Origin: Actinomadura sp. J1-007
GTDB lineage: Bacteria > Actinomycetota > Actinomycetes > Streptosporangiales > Streptosporangiaceae
Direction: 5' to 3'
Assembly: GCF_009793335.1 (NCBI RefSeq)
Contig: NZ_WING01000001.1
Location: 2,604,001 to 2,668,000 of the forward strand
DNA: 64,000 nucleotides
The notes beneath the pieces were generated by a model. It did no database searches and had not been told where the DNA came from. It saw only the letters and a list, made by a program, of their open reading frames with translations. The first letter of the stretch is position 1. Each line of letters opens with the position of its first letter. Made by a program: the position numbers and the translations under genes. Positions 17,806 to 27,059 of this stretch are shown here, piece by piece.

Positions 17806-18750
17806 GTGTCGAAACGAACCGCGCGCCTGATCTCGCGGCTCGCCGCGGCGGCGGCCGCGACGGTGCTCGGCGGAACGGTCCTCATCCCGGCGTCACCCGC
17901 CTCGGCGGCGAGCCGCGACGGCGTGTGCGACAACGGCGAGTTCTGCTACTACTTCAACAGCAACAACGAGGGCTCGATCTCCGACTTCACCGATTCGGTC
18001 GCCGACTACGGCACCGAACAGCCCTCCTGCTACGACTTCAAGGGCGCGGGCGCCGGAAAGGGCGAGTGCGTCAAGAACGCCGCCGCCTCGGTCTGGAACC
18101 GCACCACCAAGACCGTCCGCGTCTATTTCAACAGCAACTACGGCGGAACGCACCAGGACTTCGCCGCAGGCGCCAAGGGCAACCTCAACTCCAGCCTGAA
18201 GAACCAGAACGCCTCGCACGAGCTCCTGGGCTCCAACCCGCCGAACGGATGCAAGACCGACGGCACCGACAGCAAACTGCCCACGTCGATCCTGGTCTAC
18301 CGGGTGTCGCTCAACCGCGTGGAACGGGTGACGTTCAAGACCTACGTCCAGAACGTTCTGCCCAACGAGTGGGTGCCGAGCTGGCCGAGCGAGTCGCTCA
18401 AGGCGGGCGCGATGGCCGTCAAGAGCTACGGCTGGTACTGGGCGCTGCACTCGACGCGCAAGACGTCGGGCGGCCAGTGCTTCGACGTCTACGACACCAC
18501 GTCCAGCCAGGTCTACAAGCCCGGGACGGCGACGGCGACGACGAACGCCGCGGTGGACGCGACGTGGGACACCAGGATGACCCGCGGCGGGAAGATCCTC
18601 CAGGCCCACTACTGCTCGACCACCACGGCGTGCGGCGGATGGGTGACCGGGGACTGGATGTCGCAGTACGGCTCCCGCGACAAGGCCAACGCGGGATCGA
18701 GCTATTCCAGCATCCTCAAGTACTACTACAGCGGGATCGCTCTCTCCTGA
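17806..18750 (+). CDS. Secreted I36-domain / SpoIID-LytB protein
   Basis: 314 aa. GTG start after GAAGAGGGAG. Signal peptide (1-35), then an I36-like domain (36-140) almost identical to the upstream gene, then a SpoIID/LytB domain (about 160-314). In that domain FKTYVQNVLPNEW and LKAGAMAVKSYGWY are typical; SpoIID is a lytic transglycosylase acting on denuded glycan strands, LytB an activator of amidases. Joined to the M23 gene by a 33-base gap. Transcription ends at a strong hairpin downstream. Confidence 0.87.
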   Translation: MSKRTARLISRLAAAAAATVLGGTVLIPASPASAASRDGVCDNGEFCYYFNSNNEGSISDFTDSVADYGTEQPSCYDFKGAGAGKGECVKNAAASVWNRTTKTVRVYFNSNYGGTHQDFAAGAKGNLNSSLKNQNASHELLGSNPPNGCKTDGTDSKLPTSILVYRVSLNRVERVTFKTYVQNVLPNEWVPSWPSESLKAGAMAVKSYGWYWALHSTRKTSGGQCFDVYDTTSSQVYKPGTATATTNAAVDATWDTRMTRGGKILQAHYCSTTTACGGWVTGDWMSQYGSRDKANAGSSYSSILKYYYSGIALS

Positions 18751-18764
18751 TCCCGTGAACCGCC

Positions 18765-18812
18765 TCCGTCCGGTTTCCCGCCGCATCCCATTGCGGCGGG
18801 AAACCGGACGGA
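18765..18812. terminator. Bidirectional rho-independent terminator
   Basis: Perfect 21-bp stem (18765-18785 with 18792-18812) around TCCCAT, between the convergent SpoIID-domain gene and the HTH/NBR1-Ig gene. A pyrimidine-rich tail follows (CTTTCCTGTCC). Confidence 0.9.
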
Positions 18813-18857
18813 CTTTCCTGTCCCGGCCCCCAGGATGCAGCCCCCGTGAAGCAGGAC

Positions 18858-19865
18858 TTAGAAGCCTTCGACGATGACCTGGAAGTTGACCGGACGGTTC
18901 CCCGGGAACGCCACCTTCCCCGCGGCGTCCACCATCTTGAACCGCACATAGCACAGGCCCGGCTTTCTCGGCGTGGTGATGTCGGCCCGGATGTCGACCA
19001 TCTTGCCCGGCCGCGTGTCGTTGATCGGCACGTCGGAAATGGTCTGGCACTGGTCGGCCCGCTGCGGGGTGTCGAGACGGCGCAGCGAATACCCCTCCCA
19101 TGGCACGGTCCCGGCGTTCTTGAGCCGCCAGATCTTGGTGATGGTCTTGCCGGCGCCGACGCGCACGCAGTCGGGCAGCGTGACGTCCGCGACGAACGCG
19201 GCCGCGTCGCCGCTGTGCGCCGGCGGGGCCGCCGCCGGGTTGGTCACGGGCACGGGGCAGTCGGCCGGGGAGAACGCGGCCTTCGACGCCGCGGCGGACG
19301 GTTTCGGACCGTTCCGCTCCTGCCCCGAACCGCGCTCGACGGCGATCACGACCACCGTCCCTATGCCGACGGCCGCCACCGCGAGCGCGACGACGGCCGG
19401 ACGCGTCAGCCGCGACCGCCTGCGGCCCCCGTTCGGGGAGTCGCCCGCGATCTCCTCCTCCGGCGGCGGCGCCTCGCCCACCGCGCGGAGCTCCTGCGAG
19501 TCGATGGCGAGGTGCACGGCAGGACGTTCCGCGACGTCCATCGCAGAGGCCGGGAGCCCGCCCGGCGGAAGGGCCGCGGAGGGTTCGACCCCCCGGGCGT
19601 TCGCCGACCTGACCGCCCGGTTGGCCTCCTCCCAGCGCTCGCGGTACGCGGCCGGGTCGGCCCCGCACGCCTTGACGAACTCGGCGGTGGTTCCCCAGCT
19701 CGGGAGCCGGTTGCCCTTCGTGGCCTCATGAAGCGTGGTGTGCGAGATCGCCCCTGACCGGCCGGACATCTCGCGGAAAGGCGGGTTGCCGACCGAGCTG
19801 CGAAGTTCCCGGAGGCGCGCCGCGAAGTCCGCGATCGCCTCCGCCTGTGCACGCATGTCGTCCAC
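18858..19865 (-). CDS. XRE-type HTH membrane protein with NBR1-like Ig domain
   Basis: 335 aa. N-terminal helix-turn-helix (about 10-80) of the type used by actinobacterial NTPase and transmembrane regulators, a linker, one membrane segment (about 158-178), then an extracytoplasmic domain (about 235-335). The stretch IWRLKNAGTVPWEGYSLRR matches the NBR1-type FW/Ig domain named from the autophagy receptor. This architecture suggests a membrane sensor with a DNA-binding cytoplasmic half; the ligand is unknown. GTG start at 19865; an in-frame ATG at 19856 is an alternative. Confidence 0.78.
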   Translation of the reverse strand: MDDMRAQAEAIADFAARLRELRSSVGNPPFREMSGRSGAISHTTLHEATKGNRLPSWGTTAEFVKACGADPAAYRERWEEANRAVRSANARGVEPSAALPPGGLPASAMDVAERPAVHLAIDSQELRAVGEAPPPEEEIAGDSPNGGRRRSRLTRPAVVALAVAAVGIGTVVVIAVERGSGQERNGPKPSAAASKAAFSPADCPVPVTNPAAAPPAHSGDAAAFVADVTLPDCVRVGAGKTITKIWRLKNAGTVPWEGYSLRRLDTPQRADQCQTISDVPINDTRPGKMVDIRADITTPRKPGLCYVRFKMVDAAGKVAFPGNRPVNFQVIVEGF

Positions 19866-20327
19866 CGGCCGAAGCTAACAGCGCCCAACGTCTTCACTCA
19901 AGCTCGAATTGGTATCGGCGGCCGATGCGAGGCGAACCGGATACGAACCGATCAGATCTAGATCATCCGCACCCGAGGACGTATCCTCGACTAGCGCCCT
20001 GGGACCGCGCTGCGTGATCGCCCAGTGACCCTTTACCCCTGCGCCCACTTCGTACTTCCGAAGCCCGGCCATGACCGGACAACGTGACCCGTTCCGCGAG
20101 GTTGCAAGGAAGTTCGCGCATCATTCACCGACTATTGAGTAGGACGTACCCCTGCTCCGCGAAGCTCCCCACGAAAGCACCGGCCTACCCCTCCGCCTCA
20201 GGTTTACCGCGCTCCTTACACCCTGTAGTCCGTTCCCACTTTCCACTTACTCCCTAGGCCCCGCCTAACTCAAGGCCGATCCTGCGGCCGGACCACTCGT
20301 CGCCCCGCCGCTCGCCCTCACCCGTTC
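19866..20327. other. Gene-free region
   Basis: About 460 bases between the HTH/NBR1 gene and the acetyltransferase. No supported gene, RNA or repeat. It is somewhat less GC-rich than its flanks and may include the promoter of the HTH gene. Confidence 0.4.
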
Positions 20328-20912
20328 CTAGGAATCCCGCCGGGGACGCCACATGGGCCAGCAGGTCGGGCCGTCCGGGATGTGGATCTCGCCGGTGACG
20401 GTGAAGCCGAACCGCTCGTAGAGCGGGATGTTCACTTCGTTGCTGCTTTCGAGATAGGCGGGCATGCGCTCACGGTCGCAGCGCTCCAAACCGGAGCGCA
20501 GCAGTGCGCTGCCCACGCCCTTGCCGGGTTCGGTCGCACCGATCTGGGCGAGGTACCAGTGCGGCTCGGGGGGACGCTCCTTCCGCAGCAGATCGTCCAC
20601 GATCTGGCCGTACCGCACACGGCCGCGCATCGACCGCACGAAGCCCACCACCGCGCACGCCGTTCGCCAACCGGACGCGGCGTACCCCGGCGGATCCCAC
20701 AGGGCCGCTCCCAGCGGACCGTTCTCGCCATAGGCGATCTCGGCGGTGCCGGGTGCCGCGTGCGTGTGGCGGGCGAGCGTCACGAACATCCCGGTCATCC
20801 CACGCCCGTCCGGCAGGATCCAGCGGATCACCGGATCGTCCGCGAACGCCCGCGCGAGCACCTCCCCCAACAGCCGCGCCTCGTCCTTACGACCCGTACG
20901 CACCTCGACCAT
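20328..20912 (-). CDS. GNAT family N-acetyltransferase
   Basis: 194 aa from the ATG at 20912. The acetyl-CoA-binding loop appears as ATEPGKGVGSALL (about residues 122-134), followed by CDRERMPAYLESSNEVNIPLYERFGF, the common GNAT C-terminal region. The substrate is unknown. The frame extends upstream to 21005 without family-like sequence, so the internal ATG is preferred although its ribosome site is weak. Confidence 0.85.
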   Translation of the reverse strand: MVEVRTGRKDEARLLGEVLARAFADDPVIRWILPDGRGMTGMFVTLARHTHAAPGTAEIAYGENGPLGAALWDPPGYAASGWRTACAVVGFVRSMRGRVRYGQIVDDLLRKERPPEPHWYLAQIGATEPGKGVGSALLRSGLERCDRERMPAYLESSNEVNIPLYERFGFTVTGEIHIPDGPTCWPMWRPRRDS

Positions 20913-21041
20913 GAGCCCACAGTAAGCCGCCCACCCGAACGCCGACCGGAATCCGAGCCCCCGATCTGCGGGCCCGGGATTCCCGACAATCCCGGGCTCG
21001 TTCATCGGATCAGCGTCGTTGAGCGGTCGCCGTACGTTCGA

Positions 21042-21353
21042 TCAGCCGAAATTGCAGGAGTACGCCTCCCAACTGCTGGGGGACGTCGCCACCGCGGGCG
21101 GCTCGCAGGTGACCCGGACGTGGTGGTTCCAGGTCAGGTTGAAGTACAGCGTCTCCACGAAGAAGCGGCTGTTGTAATCGGTCACGCTCGGCTCGCAGCC
21201 GTCGGCACTGAAGGAGAAGTCGGTGTGCCCGACCCTGAACCCGCTCGTGCAGTAGATGCGTCCTTCCTGGTCGGCGGCCGAGGCGGGCACGGCCGTCAGT
21301 GCGACGGCAGCGGCGGCCGCCGTGATGGCCGCCCACGATCGTGTTTTGAGCAC
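21042..21353 (-). CDS. Small secreted cysteine-containing protein
   Basis: 103 aa from a GTG at 21353, which has GGGAGGGA a few bases upstream; the longer frame to 21395 lacks a ribosome site. Signal peptide about 1-26 (ends ASA-AD). The mature 77 residues have four Cys (IYCTSG, DGCEPS, VTCEPP, YSCNFG), so two disulfides are likely. Function not recognised. Confidence 0.68.
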   Translation of the reverse strand: MLKTRSWAAITAAAAAVALTAVPASAADQEGRIYCTSGFRVGHTDFSFSADGCEPSVTDYNSRFFVETLYFNLTWNHHVRVTCEPPAVATSPSSWEAYSCNFG

Positions 21354-21486
21354 AGCAATCCCTCCCAGGGGGTGGATGTCACTCCACCCACTCAATAGGC
21401 ACGCAATGTCCTTGCATAGCTACCGAGAGTGACTACTGAGGGCGGCCGGGTGAGACGGCTCTACGGCTCCCGGACGGCCCGGACCA

Positions 21487-22035
21487 TCACCTCCGCCCGC
21501 CGAACTGCCAGTTGTGCACCTCGATGTCGGCGTACCGCTCCTCGCTCAGGATGGCGCGTGCCGCGTCCGGGTCCGGCGCCCGGGCCAGCAGCGCCGTGCC
21601 CACCCAGGTGGTGCCGTCGTCGGACAGCAGCGGCCCGTACGCGATCAACTCGTCCTGCTCGGCAGGAACGGCCAGGTCGGCGGCCTGCCCGGCGCCGAAG
21701 CCGAACACCAGGTACCGGTCGCCGTCAGTCGGCCCGCCGGGGAAATCCCACATCGTACGTCCCAGCGTGTTGCGCCACCGCCGCAGCAGCACGTCCCGGT
21801 ACACGCCGGCCTGGTAGTTGGGCTCGTCAAAGGCGAACGCGCGGGCAGCAGCGGGATCGGGCAGATCAAGGATGTGCACGCTGCCGGTGGGCGTCTCGCC
21901 GTCGTCCGCGAGCGTCGGCCCCCTGGCAATCATCTCTTTGGCGTACCGATCCATATACGACCAGTGCTCTTCCCCCAGCTCTTCACGCAGCGCCAGAGAC
22001 CCGGCCCGGTCACGGTGATAACAGAGAAACTCCAT
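21487..22035 (-). CDS. Tandem YciI-domain protein
   Basis: 182 aa with two YCII-like domains in tandem. The first (about 1-95) has EHWSYMDRYAKEMIARGPTL and VHILDLPDPAAARAFAFDEPNYQAGVY. The second (about 100-182) has LIAYGPLLSDDG and ARAPDPDAARAILSEERY. The Asp/His-containing active-site pattern is shared by YciI proteins, whose chemistry is mostly unknown. The ATG at 22035 follows AGGGGA. Confidence 0.82.
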   Translation of the reverse strand: MEFLCYHRDRAGSLALREELGEEHWSYMDRYAKEMIARGPTLADDGETPTGSVHILDLPDPAAARAFAFDEPNYQAGVYRDVLLRRWRNTLGRTMWDFPGGPTDGDRYLVFGFGAGQAADLAVPAEQDELIAYGPLLSDDGTTWVGTALLARAPDPDAARAILSEERYADIEVHNWQFGGRR

Positions 22036-22165
22036 TCCCCTAGTCTCTCCCCCGCCACAAACGCCTCGTCCATACCGCCCCGCGGAGCGTCGTCGTACGG
22101 CCAACGCATCCCCGCCGGTCAGGGCCGGGGCACGACCGGCCCGGGTCCTGGATCGGGGCTTGCCG

Positions 22166-22999
22166 TCACGGGCGAACGTGGGGACAGGGTCGTGACACGG
22201 CAACGCGTCGTCGTTGCAAGTCAATGGCAGCGATGGTGACCGAGACGTGGTCGCCGACTTCGACTGCTGTCCGGGATGGCGCGCCAGGAGTGGTGTTGTC
22301 GTCGGTGCTGTGAAGCAGGCCCTCGATACCGTCGGCAAGGCGAACGAAGGCGCCGAACGGAACGAGTTGGGTGACGGTCCCGTCGACCACTTGTCCGACG
22401 CGGGTGTGGTCGGCGAATTGCCGGAACGGATCCGGTTGGGTGGCGCGTAGCGACAGGCGGGCCTCGCCGTTGCTGGTATCGAAGGCCAGGAGCTCGCAGG
22501 TGATGTACTGGCCCACGGAGATGACTTCCGATGGGTCCTGAAACCACCTCCAAGTCAGCTCCGGCATGGTGATGAACCCGACGCCGGGAAACACCGGATG
22601 GTCCGGCCCTTCGTCCAGGGCGACGAACACACCGAACCGTTCGATCGCCGCCACCGTTCCCGACAGTCGCTGTCCTGGCCGCAGTTCTTTGAGGAACGCC
22701 CACAACCGGGGGTTCTCCGTCGCCGACCTCGACAGCCGAACTCGGCGTTGTGCGAAGTCGACGGCGACCACTTCAGCGTGGACCCGGTCCCCGGGCCCAA
22801 GGATTTCGGCCATCGCGCCGGAGGACCGCCAGGAGAAATCGAGCGAGCCAATGACACCGATCGGAGCGTCAGGGAAGTCATCGAGAAGGACAAGGGCGTC
22901 CGACCGCTCAACCGCAGTGATGGTGCCGGTGAGAACGTCTCCAACGTTCACCGTCGACAGGAAGCCCGTCAGCGACGGATCATCTTTCGAACGGCTCAT
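22166..22999 (-). CDS. S1 RNA-binding domain repeat protein
   Basis: 277 aa with three S1-like OB-fold units beginning VGDVLTGTITAVE (about 18), PGQRLSGTVAAIERFGVFVAL (about 110) and VGQVVDGTVTQLVPFGAFVRL (about 205). The intervening halves also look S1-like. Likely binds RNA or ribosomes; the precise target is unknown. The ATG at 22999 gives a Ser/Arg/Lys N-terminus; the frame is open to 23065. Divergent from the TetR gene. Confidence 0.8.
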   Translation of the reverse strand: MSRSKDDPSLTGFLSTVNVGDVLTGTITAVERSDALVLLDDFPDAPIGVIGSLDFSWRSSGAMAEILGPGDRVHAEVVAVDFAQRRVRLSRSATENPRLWAFLKELRPGQRLSGTVAAIERFGVFVALDEGPDHPVFPGVGFITMPELTWRWFQDPSEVISVGQYITCELLAFDTSNGEARLSLRATQPDPFRQFADHTRVGQVVDGTVTQLVPFGAFVRLADGIEGLLHSTDDNTTPGAPSRTAVEVGDHVSVTIAAIDLQRRRVAVSRPCPHVRP

Positions 23000-23180
23000 G
23001 ACCCCAGACTTCCATGGCCTGCTCCGTCGCGGACAAGCCCCGCCATCGACGAAAGCGTTGGGCAAGGCAGTCGTCTTGCCAGATCAGCACGGATGTTCGC
23101 GGCGTTCCGGGTCCCAGCAGCCTGTCGCAGACGGCGCCTCACGATTCCGCGGCCGGGGAGCGGCGTCGTACGGTTGCGGC

Positions 23181-23924
23181 ATGTCTCCTGTGGAAGGCGC
23201 AGCGGCCAAGCTCTCCTTGCGCGAGCGGCGGCGGGCCGTCGCCGTCCGGGAGATCCTCGGCGCGGCCGAGTGCCACATCGACGAGAACGGGCCGCACGCC
23301 CTGTCCCTGCGCGCGGTAGCCCGGAATCTCGGAATGACCGTGCAAGCGCTTTACCACTACTTTCCGAGCCGGGACCACCTCGTCACCGCGCTCATCACCA
23401 AGGCGTACGGCGATCTGAGCGATGCCGTGCAAGAGGCCGTGGACGCCGCGCCCGACGAGACGTCCCTCCAGCGGCTGGTGTTGGCGACCGAGGGCTATCG
23501 GCGTTGGGCCATCGCCAATCCTGAACGGTTCCAGCTTGTTTACGGGGCGCCGTTGCGTCATTACGAGGCGCCTGCCGAGGGGCCCACCACACAGGCGGTT
23601 CGCCGGATGGGCACGATCTTCCGGCGGGAACTGTTCGACGGGTTCACCGCGGAGCAGTTGAGGGCCGCCGACACGCCCGCGCTTTCGCCCACGCTCCGGG
23701 AGTATCTGGAACGGCTGCCGGCGGACGGGCTCGGAGACCTGCCGCCCGCCGGAGCCTCGCTCTTTCTGAGCGCTTGGGGGCACATGCACGGTCTTGTCGT
23801 CCTGGAAGTGTTCGGGCACACCGCGTTCATCGGCGACCATCAGGCCGAGATCTTCCGCATGGCGATGCTGACCATGGTCAAGGACATCCGCGGCCGCATT
23901 CCGCCCGCCGGGGCCGGCTCATAG
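23181..23924 (+). CDS. TetR/AcrR family regulator
   Basis: 247 aa. N-terminal HTH (about 18-65) with LSLRAVARNLGMTVQALYHYFPSRDHLV, typical of TetR, and a C-terminal ligand domain of the WHG type (about 85-200, RRWAIANPERFQLVYG). The ligand is unknown. It overlaps the 3' end of the convergent gene by six bases. Confidence 0.88.
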   Translation: MSPVEGAAAKLSLRERRRAVAVREILGAAECHIDENGPHALSLRAVARNLGMTVQALYHYFPSRDHLVTALITKAYGDLSDAVQEAVDAAPDETSLQRLVLATEGYRRWAIANPERFQLVYGAPLRHYEAPAEGPTTQAVRRMGTIFRRELFDGFTAEQLRAADTPALSPTLREYLERLPADGLGDLPPAGASLFLSAWGHMHGLVVLEVFGHTAFIGDHQAEIFRMAMLTMVKDIRGRIPPAGAGS

Positions 23925-24566
23925 CCGGTAGGTCACCCGCCACTTCGCTCGCACACCGAAGACCCGGGAAGAGCGCTGTCGTACCTCCTGGCGCGAAAGG
24001 TAATCGGGCCATCGGGTCTTCCTCGTCCACGCGAAGCCGGAAAGGAGGTTGATGTTGTGGCAGTTCAGCTCGGAGAGGTCGCTGCGCGATACGTCGATCC
24101 TGATGGGATGCAACGCGAACATGGTCTTCTCGGCGGCACGGAGGACGGCGAGCCGGGCCTTGCTGCGGAGGGCACTGTCACGTGCGCGGACGAGGGCGGG
24201 GTCAGCGCCGTGGCGGTGCACCAGATTGCTGCCGCCCGCATAACCCGTATGCGGTCCGCGACCGCCGCTCATCTCTTCCCTGAGGGCTTGAGTGATTCGC
24301 CGCGCGTGCTCGCCCGCACGTTCGAGGTCTGCGGAATCGCGGCGGTGGAGGGGCCGCGGATCCTGCCGTTCCGACGTGTGCTCATGCAGGAAATCGATGA
24401 TCTGGACGAGTCGTCCGGCGCGGTCGAGGACCAGTTCGTCCACGGGATGGGAGCCGTCGGACAGATCATCGTGCAGTGACTGCGCCAGCCCGCGGGCCCG
24501 GACAAGGGCCTTGGCGCAGTCGCCGACATGCTCCAGGTTGAACTCCGTGCTGGGATCGAAGCCCAT
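23919..24566 (-). CDS. Uncharacterised actinobacterial protein
   Basis: 215 aa, soluble, basic, no recognised domain. The N-terminal half has evenly spaced helices (KALVRARGLAQSLHDDL), perhaps a helical bundle. The C-terminal half ends in many Arg residues. The ATG at 24566 is the first start. It ends inside the TetR gene's stop region. Coding status rests on open frame and codon bias only. Confidence 0.5.
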   Translation of the reverse strand: MGFDPSTEFNLEHVGDCAKALVRARGLAQSLHDDLSDGSHPVDELVLDRAGRLVQIIDFLHEHTSERQDPRPLHRRDSADLERAGEHARRITQALREEMSGGRGPHTGYAGGSNLVHRHGADPALVRARDSALRSKARLAVLRAAEKTMFALHPIRIDVSRSDLSELNCHNINLLSGFAWTRKTRWPDYLSRQEVRQRSSRVFGVRAKWRVTYRL

Positions 24567-24633
24567 GCGGCAACAGTAACCGTCCCGCTGGGACCCCTCC
24601 CCGCCGTTGCTCCGACGACGAGTCGAGGGGCGG

Positions 24634-26052
24634 TTATCCAGGGGCTGCGTATTGGGAGTCGAGTGCTTGTTGGGCGCATTCCTTGATGGTGGCCAGGGCT
24701 TTCTGGACGTCGGACAGGTGGGTTCGGTGGCTCATCGGGTTGATGCGCAGGAAGAAGCGTCCTTCGACCTTGGTGCTGGACAGGAAGACGCGTCGGGTGG
24801 CGTTGATCCGTTCGAGCAGGCGGCGGTTCAGCTCGTCGGTGCCGTGCAGGCGGAACACCACGACCGACAGGTCCGGCTTCCATGGCAGTTCGAAGAGCGG
24901 GTCGTTGGCCAGTCGGCGGTGAACGAGTTCGGCCAGGTCGAGTTTCTCGTCGAGCGCTCGGCGGAACGCGGCGACTCCGTGGAGATGCAGGGGAAGCCAC
25001 AGGCGCAGGCCCCGGAATTCGCGGGTCAGTTCCGGGCCGAGATTTCCGTAGTCGGGCAGTTGCTCCACTGTTTCCAGGTCCTGGAGGTAGTCGCCGCCAT
25101 CGGCGTGGGCGGCAGGGAGAACGGCCGCGTCCCGGACCAGGAGGACACCGGTCCCGTACTGCAAGAACAGGCTTTTGTGCGGATCGACCACGATGGAATC
25201 CGCGCGGTCGATCCCGGCCAGGCGCGCCCGGCCGCGCGCCGTCAGTTGCAGGCCCCCGCCGTACGCGGCGTCCACGTGGAACCACAGGCGTTCGCGCGCG
25301 GCGAGTCCGGCGAGGTCGTCCAGCGGGTCCACGGTTCCCGTGCTCGTGGTGCCGGCCGTTCCGACCAGGAGGAACGGCCGGAGCCCGGCGGCCCGGTCGT
25401 CCTCGATCATGCGGGCGGCCGCGGCGGCGTCCATCCGCAGGCGGCGGGTCGGCACCACCCGGACGGCCGAGGGCGGCAGGCCGGCGATCCGGGCCGCCTT
25501 CGCGATGCAGTAGTGGGTGTGCTCGGTGACGTACAGGGTGCCGCGCGCGAAATCCTCACCGAGCCGGTCGTGGCGCGCCGCGACGAGTGCCGTCAGCGTC
25601 GCCAGCGAAGCGCCCGTGGTGACCAGGCCGCCCGCCTCCTCGGGGAGGCCGAACCGGGCGGCGAGCCAGCGCAGGACGCCGTGCTCCATCGCGACCAGCG
25701 CGGGCGCGAGGTCGGCCACCGCGGTGAAGCGGTTGTATACCTGGGCGAAAGCGTCAGCGAGCGCCGAGGACACCAGTCCGCCGGACGGGAAGTAGGCGTA
25801 GTAGCCCGGAGACGCCGGATTCGCTCCATGCGCGGCGGCGTCCTCGAAGGCGTCGAGAAGGGCCTCCAGCTCCGCGCCGTCCTCGGCGGGAGGCCGCCGC
25901 ATCCGCCGGACGGCCGCGTCCGCCTCGCCGAAACGGCCGGCGGGCGCCGAAGGCAGATCATCGGCGTACCGCGCGAGCCGGGCCATGATCGTACGGCCCA
26001 TCGTCTCGACCGTCCGGTGATCGGACTCCAGCGCGTCCGGTTCCGCGTGCAC
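24634..26052 (-). CDS. PLP-dependent aromatic-L-amino-acid/diaminobutyrate-type decarboxylase
   Basis: 472 aa group II decarboxylase that removes CO2 from an amino acid, giving the amine. The PLP lysine is in VVDPHKSLFLQYG (about residues 285-297), preceded by WFHVDAAYGG where the Asp pairs with the pyridine nitrogen. TTGASLATLTAL and GTAGTTSTGTVDPL are also conserved. The substrate cannot be fixed from sequence. GTG start at 26052 after AGGAGG. It lies 39 bases downstream of an AraC regulator in the same direction. Confidence 0.88.
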   Translation of the reverse strand: MHAEPDALESDHRTVETMGRTIMARLARYADDLPSAPAGRFGEADAAVRRMRRPPAEDGAELEALLDAFEDAAAHGANPASPGYYAYFPSGGLVSSALADAFAQVYNRFTAVADLAPALVAMEHGVLRWLAARFGLPEEAGGLVTTGASLATLTALVAARHDRLGEDFARGTLYVTEHTHYCIAKAARIAGLPPSAVRVVPTRRLRMDAAAAARMIEDDRAAGLRPFLLVGTAGTTSTGTVDPLDDLAGLAARERLWFHVDAAYGGGLQLTARGRARLAGIDRADSIVVDPHKSLFLQYGTGVLLVRDAAVLPAAHADGGDYLQDLETVEQLPDYGNLGPELTREFRGLRLWLPLHLHGVAAFRRALDEKLDLAELVHRRLANDPLFELPWKPDLSVVVFRLHGTDELNRRLLERINATRRVFLSSTKVEGRFFLRINPMSHRTHLSDVQKALATIKECAQQALDSQYAAPG

Positions 26053-26091
26053 AGCCGTACCTCCTGCTCCTGGCCAACGAGTGCCGCCAGG

Positions 26092-26925
26092 TTAGGGAGG
26101 CGATGTCCTGGCCGCTTGTACGAAATTGCCATCGCGCTGGTAGGCGCCCGGGGTCACGCCCACCATCCGCCGGAAGTGGCGGGTCAGGTGCGCCTGATCG
26201 AAGAATCCGACCGCCGCGGCCACCTCGGCCGGAGGCAGCCCCCGCTCCAGCAGGCGCCGGGCGTTCCTGACCCGCGACTGAGTGACGAACGCGTGCGGCG
26301 GCAGCCCGTACGCCTCGCGGAACGAACGCAGCAGGGTGAACGGCCGCGCCCCGGTCTCAGCGGCGAGTTCTTCGAGAGAAGGCGGATTCAGCAGCCGCTC
26401 GCGCAGGATCTCGTGCGCGCGGGCTACAGAACCCCGCCGTTCGGCCGTTCGCGCCGGAACGGGCCGCGACGTGCCGTTCAGCAGGAGGAGCCCGGTCAAC
26501 GCAGTGCACAGCAACGACTCGGCGGTGAGCAGATCCTCGGTTTCGGCGGCACGATGCGCCCGTACGATCAGTTCGGCGCTCCGGCGGTCGTAGCCGATCC
26601 GGTCGCGGAACGACGGCGTTCCCCGTCCGCCGCCGAGCTCCGTCATGAGCTCGACGGACGGGTACAGCACGCGGTACCGCCAGCCGTCACCGGCCACCGC
26701 ACGTCCGGTATGAACCACTTCCGGCTCGATGAGGACCACCCCGCCCGCGCCGACGCGTTCGATCCCGTCGCGGAAGCCGATCTCCTCCACGCCGTCCTGC
26801 ACCACGCCCAGCGCGTACGTCTCGTGGCCATGCCGGGCGAAGGCGTGACGGGTGAAGTGGGCGCGCATCAACTGCATGCCCCTGAGCCCGTCCAGACGCC
26901 ACAGCCGTACCGGCGACGCGGCCAC
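26092..26925 (-). CDS. AraC family transcriptional regulator
   Basis: 277 aa from the GTG at 26925 (GGAGG upstream). N-terminal cupin-like sensing domain (about 15-150), then two AraC HTH motifs (about 180-270). LAAETGARPFTLLRSFREAYGLPPHAF and VAAAVGFFDQAHLTRHFRRMVGVTPGAY are characteristic. Being immediately upstream of the decarboxylase it likely controls it, perhaps in response to the amino-acid substrate. Confidence 0.9.
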   Translation of the reverse strand: MAASPVRLWRLDGLRGMQLMRAHFTRHAFARHGHETYALGVVQDGVEEIGFRDGIERVGAGGVVLIEPEVVHTGRAVAGDGWRYRVLYPSVELMTELGGGRGTPSFRDRIGYDRRSAELIVRAHRAAETEDLLTAESLLCTALTGLLLLNGTSRPVPARTAERRGSVARAHEILRERLLNPPSLEELAAETGARPFTLLRSFREAYGLPPHAFVTQSRVRNARRLLERGLPPAEVAAAVGFFDQAHLTRHFRRMVGVTPGAYQRDGNFVQAARTSPP

Positions 26926-27059
26926 GGCCCACCTCCTTTCGTACTGCGTGGCGGGCGCATTTCTATCCTGCGCGGCTTCGGCCTTTTGCGGCGGCCGGCG
27001 CCATGGAGCCCGCCGAACGATCGCGACGGCGCTCGGCCCCTCGCGCGTCCGATTCCGTC

